NCBI RefSeq assembly: GCF_005048265.1
Contig: NZ_SUNH01000028.1
Coordinates: forward strand, 1-32,260
DNA from: Paracoccus hibiscisoli
GTDB lineage: Bacteria > Pseudomonadota > Alphaproteobacteria > Rhodobacterales > Rhodobacteraceae
Direction: 5' to 3'
Length of the DNA stretch: 32,260 bases
Both the position numbers and the translations under genes were made by a program. Below the pieces are notes generated by a model. The model had not been told where the DNA came from and ran no database searches. It saw nothing but the letters and a program-made list of their open reading frames with translations. Shown in pieces: positions 8,893-16,018 of the stretch (within the stretch, counting starts at the first letter, position 1; every line of letters starts with the position of its first letter).

Positions 8893-9954
8893 TCAGGCGG
8901 CTGTTGCATAGGCGGCGGGGGTGACCATGCGGCCATCCTCGGCAAAGACATAGATGTGGCGCGGGTCCAGCCACACAGGCAGCGACTGGCCCAACGGCAG
9001 GTCGTGGATGCCGTGGATCAGCCCGACCCATCGCTGGCCGTGGTGGTACAGATGGACAAAGGTTTCCGACCCGGTCAGCTCGGTCACCACCAGCTGCGCG
9101 TCAAAGCACAGCGCATCGGCGGCATGGCGCGACAGATGCAAGTGGTTGGGCCGGAACCCCGCCAGATAGCGCCCGTCGGGCAGCGCGGGCATTCCCGCGA
9201 CCGAAGGCCGCCCGCCCGCCACCTGGAAGGGCAGGAAATTCATCGGCGGGTCGCTGAACACCCGCGCGGTGGTCGCATCGACCGGCTGGCGATAGACATG
9301 GGGCGTGGGACCGAACTGCGTCACCCGCCCCTCCCACAGGGTCGCGGTGTTGCCGCCCAGCAGCAGCGCCTCTTCGGGTTCGGTGGTGGCATAGACAAAG
9401 ATCGCGCCCGATTCCGCAAAGATGCGCGGGATCTCGACGCGCAGCTCCTCGCGCAGCTTGTAATCCAGGTTCGCCAGAGGCTCGTCCAGCAGCACCAGGC
9501 CCGCGTTCTTGACCAGCGCGCGCGCCAGGGCGCAGCGCTGTTGCTGGCCGCCCGACAGCTCCAGCGGCTTGCGCTCCAGCATGGGGGTCAGGCGCATCAT
9601 CTCGGCGGTTTCACGGACGCGGCGGTCGATTTCGGCGCGGTCCACGCCCATCAGGCGCAGGGGGGATGCGATGTTCTCAAAGACCGTCATCGCCGGATAG
9701 TTGACGAATTGCTGATAGACCATCGCAACCTTGCGGTCCTGCACGCGCATGCCCGTGACGTCCCGGCCCTCCCACAGGATACGGCCCTGCGCGGGGCGGT
9801 CCAGCCCGGCCATCAGCCGCATCAGCGACGTCTTGCCCGACAGGGTCGGTCCCAGCAGGACGTTCATCGTGCCGCGCGCCAGCACCAGATCGGTGGGGTG
9901 GACATGCACCTGCCCCTCGACCACCTTCGTCACGCCCTGCAGTTCCAAACTCAT
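8893..9954 (-). CDS. glpS: Glycerol ABC transporter ATPase with missing H-loop histidine
   Basis: Second ATPase of the importer, 353 aa. Walker A is GPTLSGKTS (35-43), the signature is a normal LSGGQQQR (133-140), Walker B is LVLLDEP (153-159) and the D-loop is ANLD. Where GlpT has YVTHDQTEA, GlpS has YATTEPEEA (188-196), so the switch histidine is replaced by Thr191. The C-terminal TOBE region contains LAGFRPNHLHLSRHA. It begins 36 bases past the glpD stop. In the GlpS/GlpT heterodimer only the site built from GlpT Walker motifs and the GlpS signature would keep every consensus element. Confidence 0.95.
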   Translation of the reverse strand: MSLELQGVTKVVEGQVHVHPTDLVLARGTMNVLLGPTLSGKTSLMRLMAGLDRPAQGRILWEGRDVTGMRVQDRKVAMVYQQFVNYPAMTVFENIASPLRLMGVDRAEIDRRVRETAEMMRLTPMLERKPLELSGGQQQRCALARALVKNAGLVLLDEPLANLDYKLREELRVEIPRIFAESGAIFVYATTEPEEALLLGGNTATLWEGRVTQFGPTPHVYRQPVDATTARVFSDPPMNFLPFQVAGGRPSVAGMPALPDGRYLAGFRPNHLHLSRHAADALCFDAQLVVTELTGSETFVHLYHHGQRWVGLIHGIHDLPLGQSLPVWLDPRHIYVFAEDGRMVTPAAYATAA

Positions 9955-9990
9955 CCCCGACCCCTCCCAAGGTCCTTCCTGCGGCGGCGC

Positions 9991-11583
9991 CTATTCGGCG
10001 GCGGCCTGCCGCTGCGCCCAACGGGCGCGGATCCATGCGTCCAGTGCCGCCACCTGATCGACCGTCAGGCGCAGCCCCAGCTTGGTGCGCCGCCAGATGA
10101 CATCATCCGCACAGCGCGCGTATTCGTGATCCATCAGCCAGACGACCTCGGCCTCGGACAGGGTAGCGCCGAAATCGACGCCCAGGTCGGCTGCGATGCG
10201 TGCGCCCACCAGGATGCCCCGCGCCTCGGTCCCATAGGCGCGCACCAGGCGCCGTGCCCAAGGCTCGGTCAGGAACGGATGGTCGCGGCGCAACCCGTCC
10301 ACCAGATCCCCGACCCCATCCACCGGGAAATCGCCCCCGGGCAGCGCCTGCCCCTTGGTCCAGGCGCCGGGCAGCCCGGCAAAGAACGGCGCGATCTTCT
10401 CCAGCGCCGATTCCGCCAGACGGCGATAGGTGGTGATCTTGCCGCCAAAGACGTTCAGCACCGGCGCCCCGCCCGCCTGATCGACCTTCAGCGTATAGTC
10501 GCGCGTCGCCGCCGTGGCGCTTTGGGCGCCGTCGTCATAGAGCGGCCGCACCCCGGAATAGGCCCAGACCACGTCATCGGCGGTCAGCTGGCGGCGGAAG
10601 TACTGATTGGCAAAGCCCAGCAGATAGTCCCGCTCCTCTGGCGTGCATTCGGGCTTGACCGAGGGGTCCTGATGATCGGCATCGGTGGTGCCGATCAGCG
10701 TGAAATCGCCCTCATAGGGGATGGCAAAGATGATCCGCCCGTCGGTGCCCTGAAAGAAATAGCATTTGTCGTGATCGTACAGCTTGCGGGTCACGATGTG
10801 GCTGCCCCGGACCAGGCGCACGCCCTCGGTCGAGTTCAGGCGGATCGTGCCCTGGATGATGTCGCCGACCCACGGCCCGCCGGCATTGACCAGCATCCGC
10901 GCGCGGTGACGGGTGGTCGCGCCGGTCGCGGCATCCTGGGTGGTGACGACCCAGTGATCGGCATGGCGGTCGGCGGACTGGACGCGGGTGCCGGTCATGA
11001 TGCGCGCGCCCCGCGCCTCGGCGTCGCGGGCGTTCAGCACGACCAGGCGCGAATCCTCGACCCAGCAGTCGGAATACTCATAGGCGTGTCGGAACCGCTC
11101 CTGCAGGGGGGCGCCTTCAGGCGTGCCCTCCAGCGACAGGGTGCGGGTGCCAGGCAGGATCTGGCGGCCGCCAAGCGTGTCATACATGAACAGACCAAGG
11201 CGGATCAGCCAGGACGGGCGGCGACCCTTCATCCAGGGCATTACGCGGCCCAGCAGCTTGGATGTCGGCGTGTCGCTCTCGAAGCGCATGTCGGCATGCC
11301 AGGGCAGGACAAAGCGCATGGGCCAGCTGATATGCGGCATGGCGCGCAGCAGCACCTCGCGCTCGATCAGGGCCTCGCGGACCAGACGGAACTCGAAATA
11401 TTCCAGATAGCGCAGGCCGCCGTGGAACAGCTTGGTCGAGGCACTGGAGGTCGCCTGCGCCAGATCGCCCATCTCGGCCAGGGTGACGGACAGGCCGCGC
11501 CCGGCCGCGTCGCGCGCGATGCCGCAGCCATTGATGCCGCCGCCGATCACGAACAGATCCACCATGTCATCTGTGCCTGTCAC
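9991..11583 (-). CDS. glpD: Glycerol-3-phosphate dehydrogenase (FAD, aerobic)
   Basis: Membrane-associated flavoenzyme that oxidises glycerol-3-phosphate to dihydroxyacetone phosphate and passes electrons to quinone. About 530 aa, close to the family length. The FAD-binding Rossmann motif is DLFVIGGGINGCGIARDAAG, and the TSSASTKLFHGGLRYLE segment is diagnostic. The C-terminal domain carries GGKITTYRRLAESAL and ends with an Ala/Glu-rich tail. Start choice: the GTG at 11581-11583 has GAGAGG 6 bases ahead, while the in-frame ATG at 11563-11565 starts right at the Rossmann fold but has a weak site. A TTG at 11601 is less likely. It is the first gene of the operon and is divergent from glpR. Confidence 0.96.
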   Translation of the reverse strand: MTGTDDMVDLFVIGGGINGCGIARDAAGRGLSVTLAEMGDLAQATSSASTKLFHGGLRYLEYFEFRLVREALIEREVLLRAMPHISWPMRFVLPWHADMRFESDTPTSKLLGRVMPWMKGRRPSWLIRLGLFMYDTLGGRQILPGTRTLSLEGTPEGAPLQERFRHAYEYSDCWVEDSRLVVLNARDAEARGARIMTGTRVQSADRHADHWVVTTQDAATGATTRHRARMLVNAGGPWVGDIIQGTIRLNSTEGVRLVRGSHIVTRKLYDHDKCYFFQGTDGRIIFAIPYEGDFTLIGTTDADHQDPSVKPECTPEERDYLLGFANQYFRRQLTADDVVWAYSGVRPLYDDGAQSATAATRDYTLKVDQAGGAPVLNVFGGKITTYRRLAESALEKIAPFFAGLPGAWTKGQALPGGDFPVDGVGDLVDGLRRDHPFLTEPWARRLVRAYGTEARGILVGARIAADLGVDFGATLSEAEVVWLMDHEYARCADDVIWRRTKLGLRLTVDQVAALDAWIRARWAQRQAAAE

Positions 11584-11647
11584 ACCGGACCTCTCTGCCA
11601 AGACATGCCCATTTCTGACCTGCAGCGCGCCAAAAAGAAAGCATCAT

Positions 11648-11673
11648 CTTTCGTTTTTCTTCACTTTCGTCAA
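11648..11673. promoter_or_regulatory. Candidate glpD promoter with GlpR-type repeats
   Basis: Two direct copies of CTTTCGT (11648-11654 and 11664-11670) lie 16 bases apart. On the minus strand the second overlaps TTGACG (11673-11668), a good -35 hexamer for glpD. GAAAG at 11637-11641 also forms an inverted repeat with CTTTC at 11648-11652. Similar motifs on the opposite strand recur around 11781-11797, and TTCGAA lies at 11830-11835 close to the glpR start. DeoR-family GlpR operators elsewhere contain TTCG/CGAA half-sites, so this is the likely repressor target. The -10 is not clear. Confidence 0.5.
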
Positions 11674-11851
11674 TATTGTTAATACGCAATGGGTTGCGGA
11701 CTAAAATGTCACCCTGACTGCCCCTTCAGGCATCGATTTGACCGCCATCGGATGCAGGCGCGGGGCCAAATTTTGCACAAAACGCAAGAAAGCGAAGATA
11801 TTGCCTGTTCGTCAAAGCCGTGTCACATCTTCGAAAAGCCAGGGGTGTTTC

Positions 11852-12610
11852 ATGTCGCAGACCTTCCGCCAGCCCGAGATCCTGGAGATCGCCCGCCGCG
11901 ACGGCAAGGTGACCGTCGAGGGGCTGGCCGGCCATTTCGGCGTCACCCTGCAGACGATCCGCCGCGACCTGACCGAGCTGGCCGAGGCCGGTCGGCTGGA
12001 GCGGGTGCATGGCGGGGCGATCCTGCCCTCGGGGGTCGCCAATATCGGCTATGAGGAACGCCGCAGCCTGCATCACGACGCCAAGACCGCCATCGCGCGG
12101 GCCTGCGCGGCCGAGGTGCCCGAAAAGATCAGCCTGTTTCTGAACATCGGCACCAGCACCGAGGCCGTGGCCCGCGAATTGCTGGGCCATCGCAACATGC
12201 TGGTGGTCACGAACAACATGAACGTGGCCAATATCCTGGCCGCCAACCCCGATTGCGACGTCATCGTGACGGGCGGCAGCCTGCGCCGCGCCGATGGCGG
12301 TCTGGTGGGCACCCTGGCCGCCGAGACGATCCGACAGTTCAAGTTCGATCTGGCGGTGATCGGCTGTTCGGCGCTGGACCGCGACGGCGATCTGCTGGAT
12401 TTCGACATCCAGGAGGTCGGCGTCAGCCAGACCATCCTGCGCCAGTCGCGCCGGACGTTTCTGGTGGCCGACCATTCCAAGCTGTCGCGCAGCGCGCCCG
12501 CGCGCATCGCCTCGCTGTCGCAGCTGGAGGCGGTCTTCACCGACCGCGCCCTGCCCCCCGACCTGATGCGCGCCTGCGAGACGTGGCAGACGCGCGTGGT
12601 CCTGGCCTAA
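11852..12610 (+). CDS. glpR: DeoR-family repressor of the glycerol operon
   Basis: 252 aa cytoplasmic repressor. The DeoR winged helix is N-terminal: EILEIARRDGKVTVEGLAGH, then TLQTIRRDLTELAEAGRLER and VHGGA, a textbook DeoR signature. The C-terminal DeoRC sugar-phosphate sensor domain has GTSTEAVARELLGH, VTNNMNVANIL and a DGDLLDFDIQEVGVSQ segment. Glycerol-3-phosphate is the known effector for GlpR. I start at ATG 11852, which has AGGGG 6 bases ahead; a longer frame from 11738 adds unrelated residues. It is divergent from glpD, with a 268-base gap holding repeat half-sites. Its stop overlaps the stop of the convergent nucleotidyltransferase gene by 4 bases, with no terminator between. Confidence 0.95.
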   Translation: MSQTFRQPEILEIARRDGKVTVEGLAGHFGVTLQTIRRDLTELAEAGRLERVHGGAILPSGVANIGYEERRSLHHDAKTAIARACAAEVPEKISLFLNIGTSTEAVARELLGHRNMLVVTNNMNVANILAANPDCDVIVTGGSLRRADGGLVGTLAAETIRQFKFDLAVIGCSALDRDGDLLDFDIQEVGVSQTILRQSRRTFLVADHSKLSRSAPARIASLSQLEAVFTDRALPPDLMRACETWQTRVVLA

Positions 12611-13617
12611 AGGCCCGCCAGCAAGGCTGCGGTATCGGGCATCCGCGCCAGGCTGGCCGCGATGCGGTCGCGCCAGCGGGGACCGCGGGACAGCGCGTCC
12701 TCATGCGCCTCGGCCAGATCCTCGGGGCGGTCGCGGGCCAGCGCGGCGATCAGAAAGGCCGCCTGCGCGCGGTCCTTGGCCGATTTCAGGCGGTCGTCGG
12801 CGCGCCTGCGATCGGCCACGATCAGCTTGTGGATGGCGAACCGCTCAGGCCGCGGGATCTGGACCAGAACGCCGCTGCGATAGGGGATCGCCGCCGGAAT
12901 CGGGTCCGCGATCAGATAGTTCAGGTGATGCAGCGTCTGCGCCTGCACTCCCAGGGCGGGCAGGTCGCGCAGGCCCTCCTCGCCAAAGGCGGGAGTCAGG
13001 AACTCGACCAGCGCATTGCCTTGGGTCTGCCGCCAGCGCCAGGCGCGGCCCGGCTCCAGGCTGGGGACGGGGGCGAAATCGAAATCGGCCAGCACCTGCT
13101 GGACCGGGGGCGCGGCCGCATCCTCCAGCGCCAGGGACAGGCGCTCAAAGCTGGCGATGTCCAGATCGTCGGTCTGCGCCGTCTGTTCCAGCGACAGCGC
13201 CAGGTTCAGCTCTCCCTCATAGAGGCGAAAGGCATGGGTGCCCACGACCGTGCCGCCAAGGCGAAAGACGCCCGCCGCCGACAGCGCCGCCATCAGGCTG
13301 CCGCTGGTCGGGTCCAGGCCCAGAAACCCCTCGGCCCGCAGCAGACGCACCAGACGGGCACGCTCGCGGCGGCGTTGTTCCAGGGGTGCGCGGTCGTCGC
13401 GCAGGGCGGCCATGCGGGCGGCCAGATCGGGGCTGTCCTCGCCCAGATAGCGCTTGCGGACCTGGGTGCCGACGCGGAAACTGTCATACCAATAGCCGCG
13501 CGCGCCGCGTCGGATCAGCGCCGGCGTGCCGCGCAGGTCGCGCCACCCCTCGTCGCGCAGCGATCGCAGCAGGTCGTGATAGGCCGCATGGGCCAGCGCG
13601 GAATGGGTGCGAAGCAT
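12607..13617 (-). CDS. GSU2403-family nucleotidyltransferase-fold protein
   Basis: 336 aa, resembling the GSU2403 family (Pfam NTP_transf_8). The nucleotidyltransferase core is visible: LGGTVVGTHAF (residues 120-130) as the GG/GS loop and TDDLDI (149-154) as the metal-binding DxD. The N-terminal 80 residues are helical and basic (RKRYLGEDSPDLAARM; QRRRERARLVRLLRAEGF). The C-terminal half has FLTPAFGEEGLRDLPALGVQ and a KDRAQAAFLIAALARDRPEDL helix. The substrate is unknown; related folds act on tRNA, proteins or small molecules. The ATG at 13615-13617 comes one base after a perfect 11-bp hairpin, so no free ribosome-binding site precedes it (GGTGG lies inside the stem). It is downstream of the DUF2934 gene by 75 bases and may belong to the tre/glg transcript. 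Confidence 0.8.
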   Translation of the reverse strand: MLRTHSALAHAAYHDLLRSLRDEGWRDLRGTPALIRRGARGYWYDSFRVGTQVRKRYLGEDSPDLAARMAALRDDRAPLEQRRRERARLVRLLRAEGFLGLDPTSGSLMAALSAAGVFRLGGTVVGTHAFRLYEGELNLALSLEQTAQTDDLDIASFERLSLALEDAAAPPVQQVLADFDFAPVPSLEPGRAWRWRQTQGNALVEFLTPAFGEEGLRDLPALGVQAQTLHHLNYLIADPIPAAIPYRSGVLVQIPRPERFAIHKLIVADRRRADDRLKSAKDRAQAAFLIAALARDRPEDLAEAHEDALSRGPRWRDRIAASLARMPDTAALLAGL

Positions 13618-13618
13618 A

Positions 13619-13646
13619 AGACCACCGGGTTGTACCCCGGTGGTCT
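13619..13646 (-). promoter_or_regulatory. Perfect hairpin immediately before the nucleotidyltransferase start codon
   Basis: Inverted repeat AGACCACCGGG / CCCGGTGGTCT, 11 bp without mismatch, 6-base loop. On the minus strand the stem ends one base before the ATG, and the only Shine-Dalgarno-like string (GGTGG) is inside the 3' arm. It would block initiation unless melted. No T-run, so not an ordinary terminator. Confidence 0.65.
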
Positions 13647-13652
13647 AAGGCC

Positions 13653-13683
13653 ATGCTCAACAGTTTTCAAGACTGTTGAGCAT
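13653..13683 (-). promoter_or_regulatory. Perfect 12-bp hairpin with a tRNA-Ser(UGA)-like loop
   Basis: Inverted repeat ATGCTCAACAGT / ACTGTTGAGCAT, 12 bp without mismatch. Read on the minus strand the 7-base loop is CTTGAAA, identical to the anticodon loop of bacterial tRNA-Ser(UGA). The flanking stem AGT/ACT and following GTTGA also resemble that tRNA. No acceptor stem or D-arm is present, so it is not a tRNA gene. It lies 10 bases past the DUF2934 stop and 6 bases ahead of the second hairpin. Confidence 0.6.
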
Positions 13684-13692
13684 ATGGCGGGA

Positions 13693-13950
13693 TCAGGTCT
13701 TGTTGCGCTTGCGCCCCTTGGGACCGGCGACGTTCGGGGGAACGTTGCCCTCCTCCTCGGCCCGCTCGTGGCCTTCGCTCAGCTTGGGGGCCATGTCGCG
13801 CTCGCTGTCCTTGGGCGTGCCCTCGGACGCATCCAGTTCGGCGGCGGCGCGGGTCCAGTGGTCGGCCTCCTGCCCCTCGGGGCGGCCCTCGTCTTCCCAG
13901 ATCTGGTGCGCGCGGGCGCGGATCAGGTCGTCACGGTTGGTATCGCTCAT
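13693..13950 (-). CDS. DUF2934 small protein
   Basis: 85 aa soluble, very hydrophilic protein. Residues 8-40 carry the DUF2934 motif RARAHQIWEDEGRPEGQEAD followed by HWTRAAAEL. The remainder is Glu/Lys-rich and ends PKGRKRNKT, probably disordered. The function of the family is unknown; members often sit beside glycogen, trehalose and stress genes. Two tandem ATGs occur: AGGAGG is 5 bases from the second (13948-13950) and only 2 from the first, so the second is preferred. The gap to the glgX stop is 25 bases, so co-transcription with treZ-treY-glgC-glgX is likely. Confidence 0.85.
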   Translation of the reverse strand: MSDTNRDDLIRARAHQIWEDEGRPEGQEADHWTRAAAELDASEGTPKDSERDMAPKLSEGHERAEEEGNVPPNVAGPKGRKRNKT

Positions 13951-13975
13951 CATTTCCTCCTGTGATGGCTGGTGA

Positions 13976-16018
13976 TCATTCGGCGCAGGTCAGGGCCGCG
14001 ACGCTCTGCCACCCCAGGGGCAGCACCCCGGAGACGGCCTCGTCGCAGGCGACCTGATCGCGGGCGGTGTCGATGCGCAGGGTCCATTCCCCGTCGGGCA
14101 GGGCGAATTCACCGTCATCGCCCGCATTGACGATGATCAGGATCGCGGGACCGAAGGCGGGCTGCAGGCGCATCCCTGTGAGACGCAGCTCCGGGTCGGC
14201 CCAATCATCATCGGCCATGTGGTCGCCCCGCGGATGCAGCCATTCGACGGCGGGGCCGCCCTCCTTGCCGGAAAAGCGGGTATGGGCCAGACCGCTGTCG
14301 GTGCGGAACGCGGCAAGGGCGGCGACGGCATCGCGGATCTCGGGGCGGGCGGCGTCCCAGTCCAGCCAGCTGATCGGATTGTCCTGGCAATAGGCGTTGT
14401 TGTTGCCGTCCTGGCTATTGCCCAGTTCATCCCCGGCCAGGATCATGGGCACGCCCTGGGACAGGAACACGGTCGCTAGCATGGCGCGCACGCGGCGGAT
14501 GCGGGCGGTGTCGATGCCGGCATCGTCCGATGGCCCCTCGGCGCCCAGATTGTCGGACAGGTTGTGATCGTGGCCGTCGCGCCCGTCCTCTCCGTTCGCG
14601 TCGTTATGCTTGTCTGCATAGCTGACCGTGTCCCACAGCGTGAACCCGTCATGCGCGGCCACAAAATTGACCGAACTGGTCGAGGGGCGGTGGCTGTGAT
14701 CGAACTGCACAGGCGATCCCGCCAGCCGCTCTGCCATCGCGCCCAGCAGGCCCGCATCGCGCCGCCAGAAGGCGCGGGTATCGTCGCGGAACTTGTCGTT
14801 CCATTCGCGGAACGGCCAGCGATAGCCGCCGACCTGATAGCCGCCATCCCCGATGTCCCAAGGCTCGGCGATCAGCTTGATGCCAGACAGGACCGGGTCC
14901 TGGCGGATCGCGTTGAAGAAGGCGCCGTCGCGTTCGAACCCCGTCGCCTCGCGGCCCAGGGTCGAGGCCAGGTCGAAGCGGAACCCGTCCACATGCATCA
15001 CCTGCACCCAATAGCGCAGCGAATCCATGACCATGCGCAGCACCATCGGATGCGCGACATTCAGCGTGTTGCCAGTGCCGGTGGTGTCAAAGCTGTGGCG
15101 CTTGTCATCCGCCAGCAGGTAATAGCTGGCATTGTCGATGCCGCGGAAGGACAGCGTCTGGCCCAGTTCCGACCCCTCGCAGGTGTGGTTGAAGACCACG
15201 TCCAGGATGACCTCGATGCCGGCCTTGTGGAACCGGCGGATGGCCTCCTTGACCTCGCGGATCTGGCCGGTCTTCAGATAGGGCGCATGGGGCGCAAAGA
15301 AGGACAGCGTGGAATAGCCCCAGTAGTTCGACAGGTCCTTTTCCACCAGATAGCGGTCATTGGCGAAGGCATGGATCGGCAGCAACTCGACCGTGGTCAC
15401 GCCGATCTTCTGCAGGTGGCTGATGATCGGTTCGGTCACCAGACCCCGGAAGGTGCCGCGCAGATCCTCGGGCACGTCGGGATGCGCCTGCGTCATGCCC
15501 TTCACGTGCGCCTCGTAGATTACCGTGTCGGTCCAAGGTGTGCGCAGCGCGCGCTCGGTGTCCCAGTCAAAACGGCTGTCCACGACCACGCCCTTGGGCA
15601 TGAAGGGCGCGCTGTCGCGGGTGTCAAAGGACAGGTCATCCTCACCGATCGTATAGCCGTGCAGCGCGTCGTCCCAGATGATCTCGCCGCGCAGCTCGCG
15701 GGCATAGGGGTCCAGCAGCAGCTTGTTGGGGTTGAAACGGTGGCCGTTCTCGGGCTCGTAGGGGCCGTGGACGCGATAGCCGTAGACTTGGCCCGGCAGG
15801 ATGTCGGGCAGGTATCCGAACCAGACGCCGCCCTCCATTTCGGGCAGGGGCAGGCGGTGCAGCTCTTCCTGCCCCGTCTCGTCGAACAGGCACAGCTCCA
15901 CCCGGGTGGCATGGTCGGAGAACAGCGCGAAATTCGTCCCGTCGCCCAGGAACTCGGCCCCCAGGATGTCGGAACGGGCCTGGGTGGCGTCAAAGGAGGG
16001 CGGGGTAAGGTCACGCAT
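13976..16018 (-). CDS. glgX: Glycogen debranching enzyme
   Basis: 680 aa GH13 isoamylase-type enzyme that cuts alpha-1,6 branches of phosphorylase-limited glycogen, releasing malto-oligosaccharides. An N-terminal CBM48-like domain (GAEFLGDGTNFALFSDHATR) precedes the barrel. Barrel motifs: DVVFNHTCEGSE, HVDGFRFDLAS with the catalytic Asp, LIAEPWDIG with the catalytic Glu, and FVAAHDGFTLWDTVSY. LAGDELGNSQDGNNNAYCQD is typical of GlgX/TreX. The ATG at 16016-16018 overlaps the glgC stop by 8 bases and has GAGG 6 bases ahead; a frame extending to 16081 lies inside glgC. It supplies linear maltodextrins that TreY can convert. Confidence 0.96.
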   Translation of the reverse strand: MRDLTPPSFDATQARSDILGAEFLGDGTNFALFSDHATRVELCLFDETGQEELHRLPLPEMEGGVWFGYLPDILPGQVYGYRVHGPYEPENGHRFNPNKLLLDPYARELRGEIIWDDALHGYTIGEDDLSFDTRDSAPFMPKGVVVDSRFDWDTERALRTPWTDTVIYEAHVKGMTQAHPDVPEDLRGTFRGLVTEPIISHLQKIGVTTVELLPIHAFANDRYLVEKDLSNYWGYSTLSFFAPHAPYLKTGQIREVKEAIRRFHKAGIEVILDVVFNHTCEGSELGQTLSFRGIDNASYYLLADDKRHSFDTTGTGNTLNVAHPMVLRMVMDSLRYWVQVMHVDGFRFDLASTLGREATGFERDGAFFNAIRQDPVLSGIKLIAEPWDIGDGGYQVGGYRWPFREWNDKFRDDTRAFWRRDAGLLGAMAERLAGSPVQFDHSHRPSTSSVNFVAAHDGFTLWDTVSYADKHNDANGEDGRDGHDHNLSDNLGAEGPSDDAGIDTARIRRVRAMLATVFLSQGVPMILAGDELGNSQDGNNNAYCQDNPISWLDWDAARPEIRDAVAALAAFRTDSGLAHTRFSGKEGGPAVEWLHPRGDHMADDDWADPELRLTGMRLQPAFGPAILIIVNAGDDGEFALPDGEWTLRIDTARDQVACDEAVSGVLPLGWQSVAALTCAE

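Noticed and set aside
8794..11682. A 962-codon plus-strand open frame opposite glpS and glpD
   Set aside because: It lies antisense to two well-supported genes, its composition (His, Gln, Arg, Gly-rich) is that of a high-GC shadow frame, and no domain is visible.
13618..13692. A tRNA-Ser gene
   Set aside because: Only an anticodon-like and a T-arm-like hairpin are present. There is no acceptor stem, D-arm or CCA end, and the stems are longer than in tRNA.
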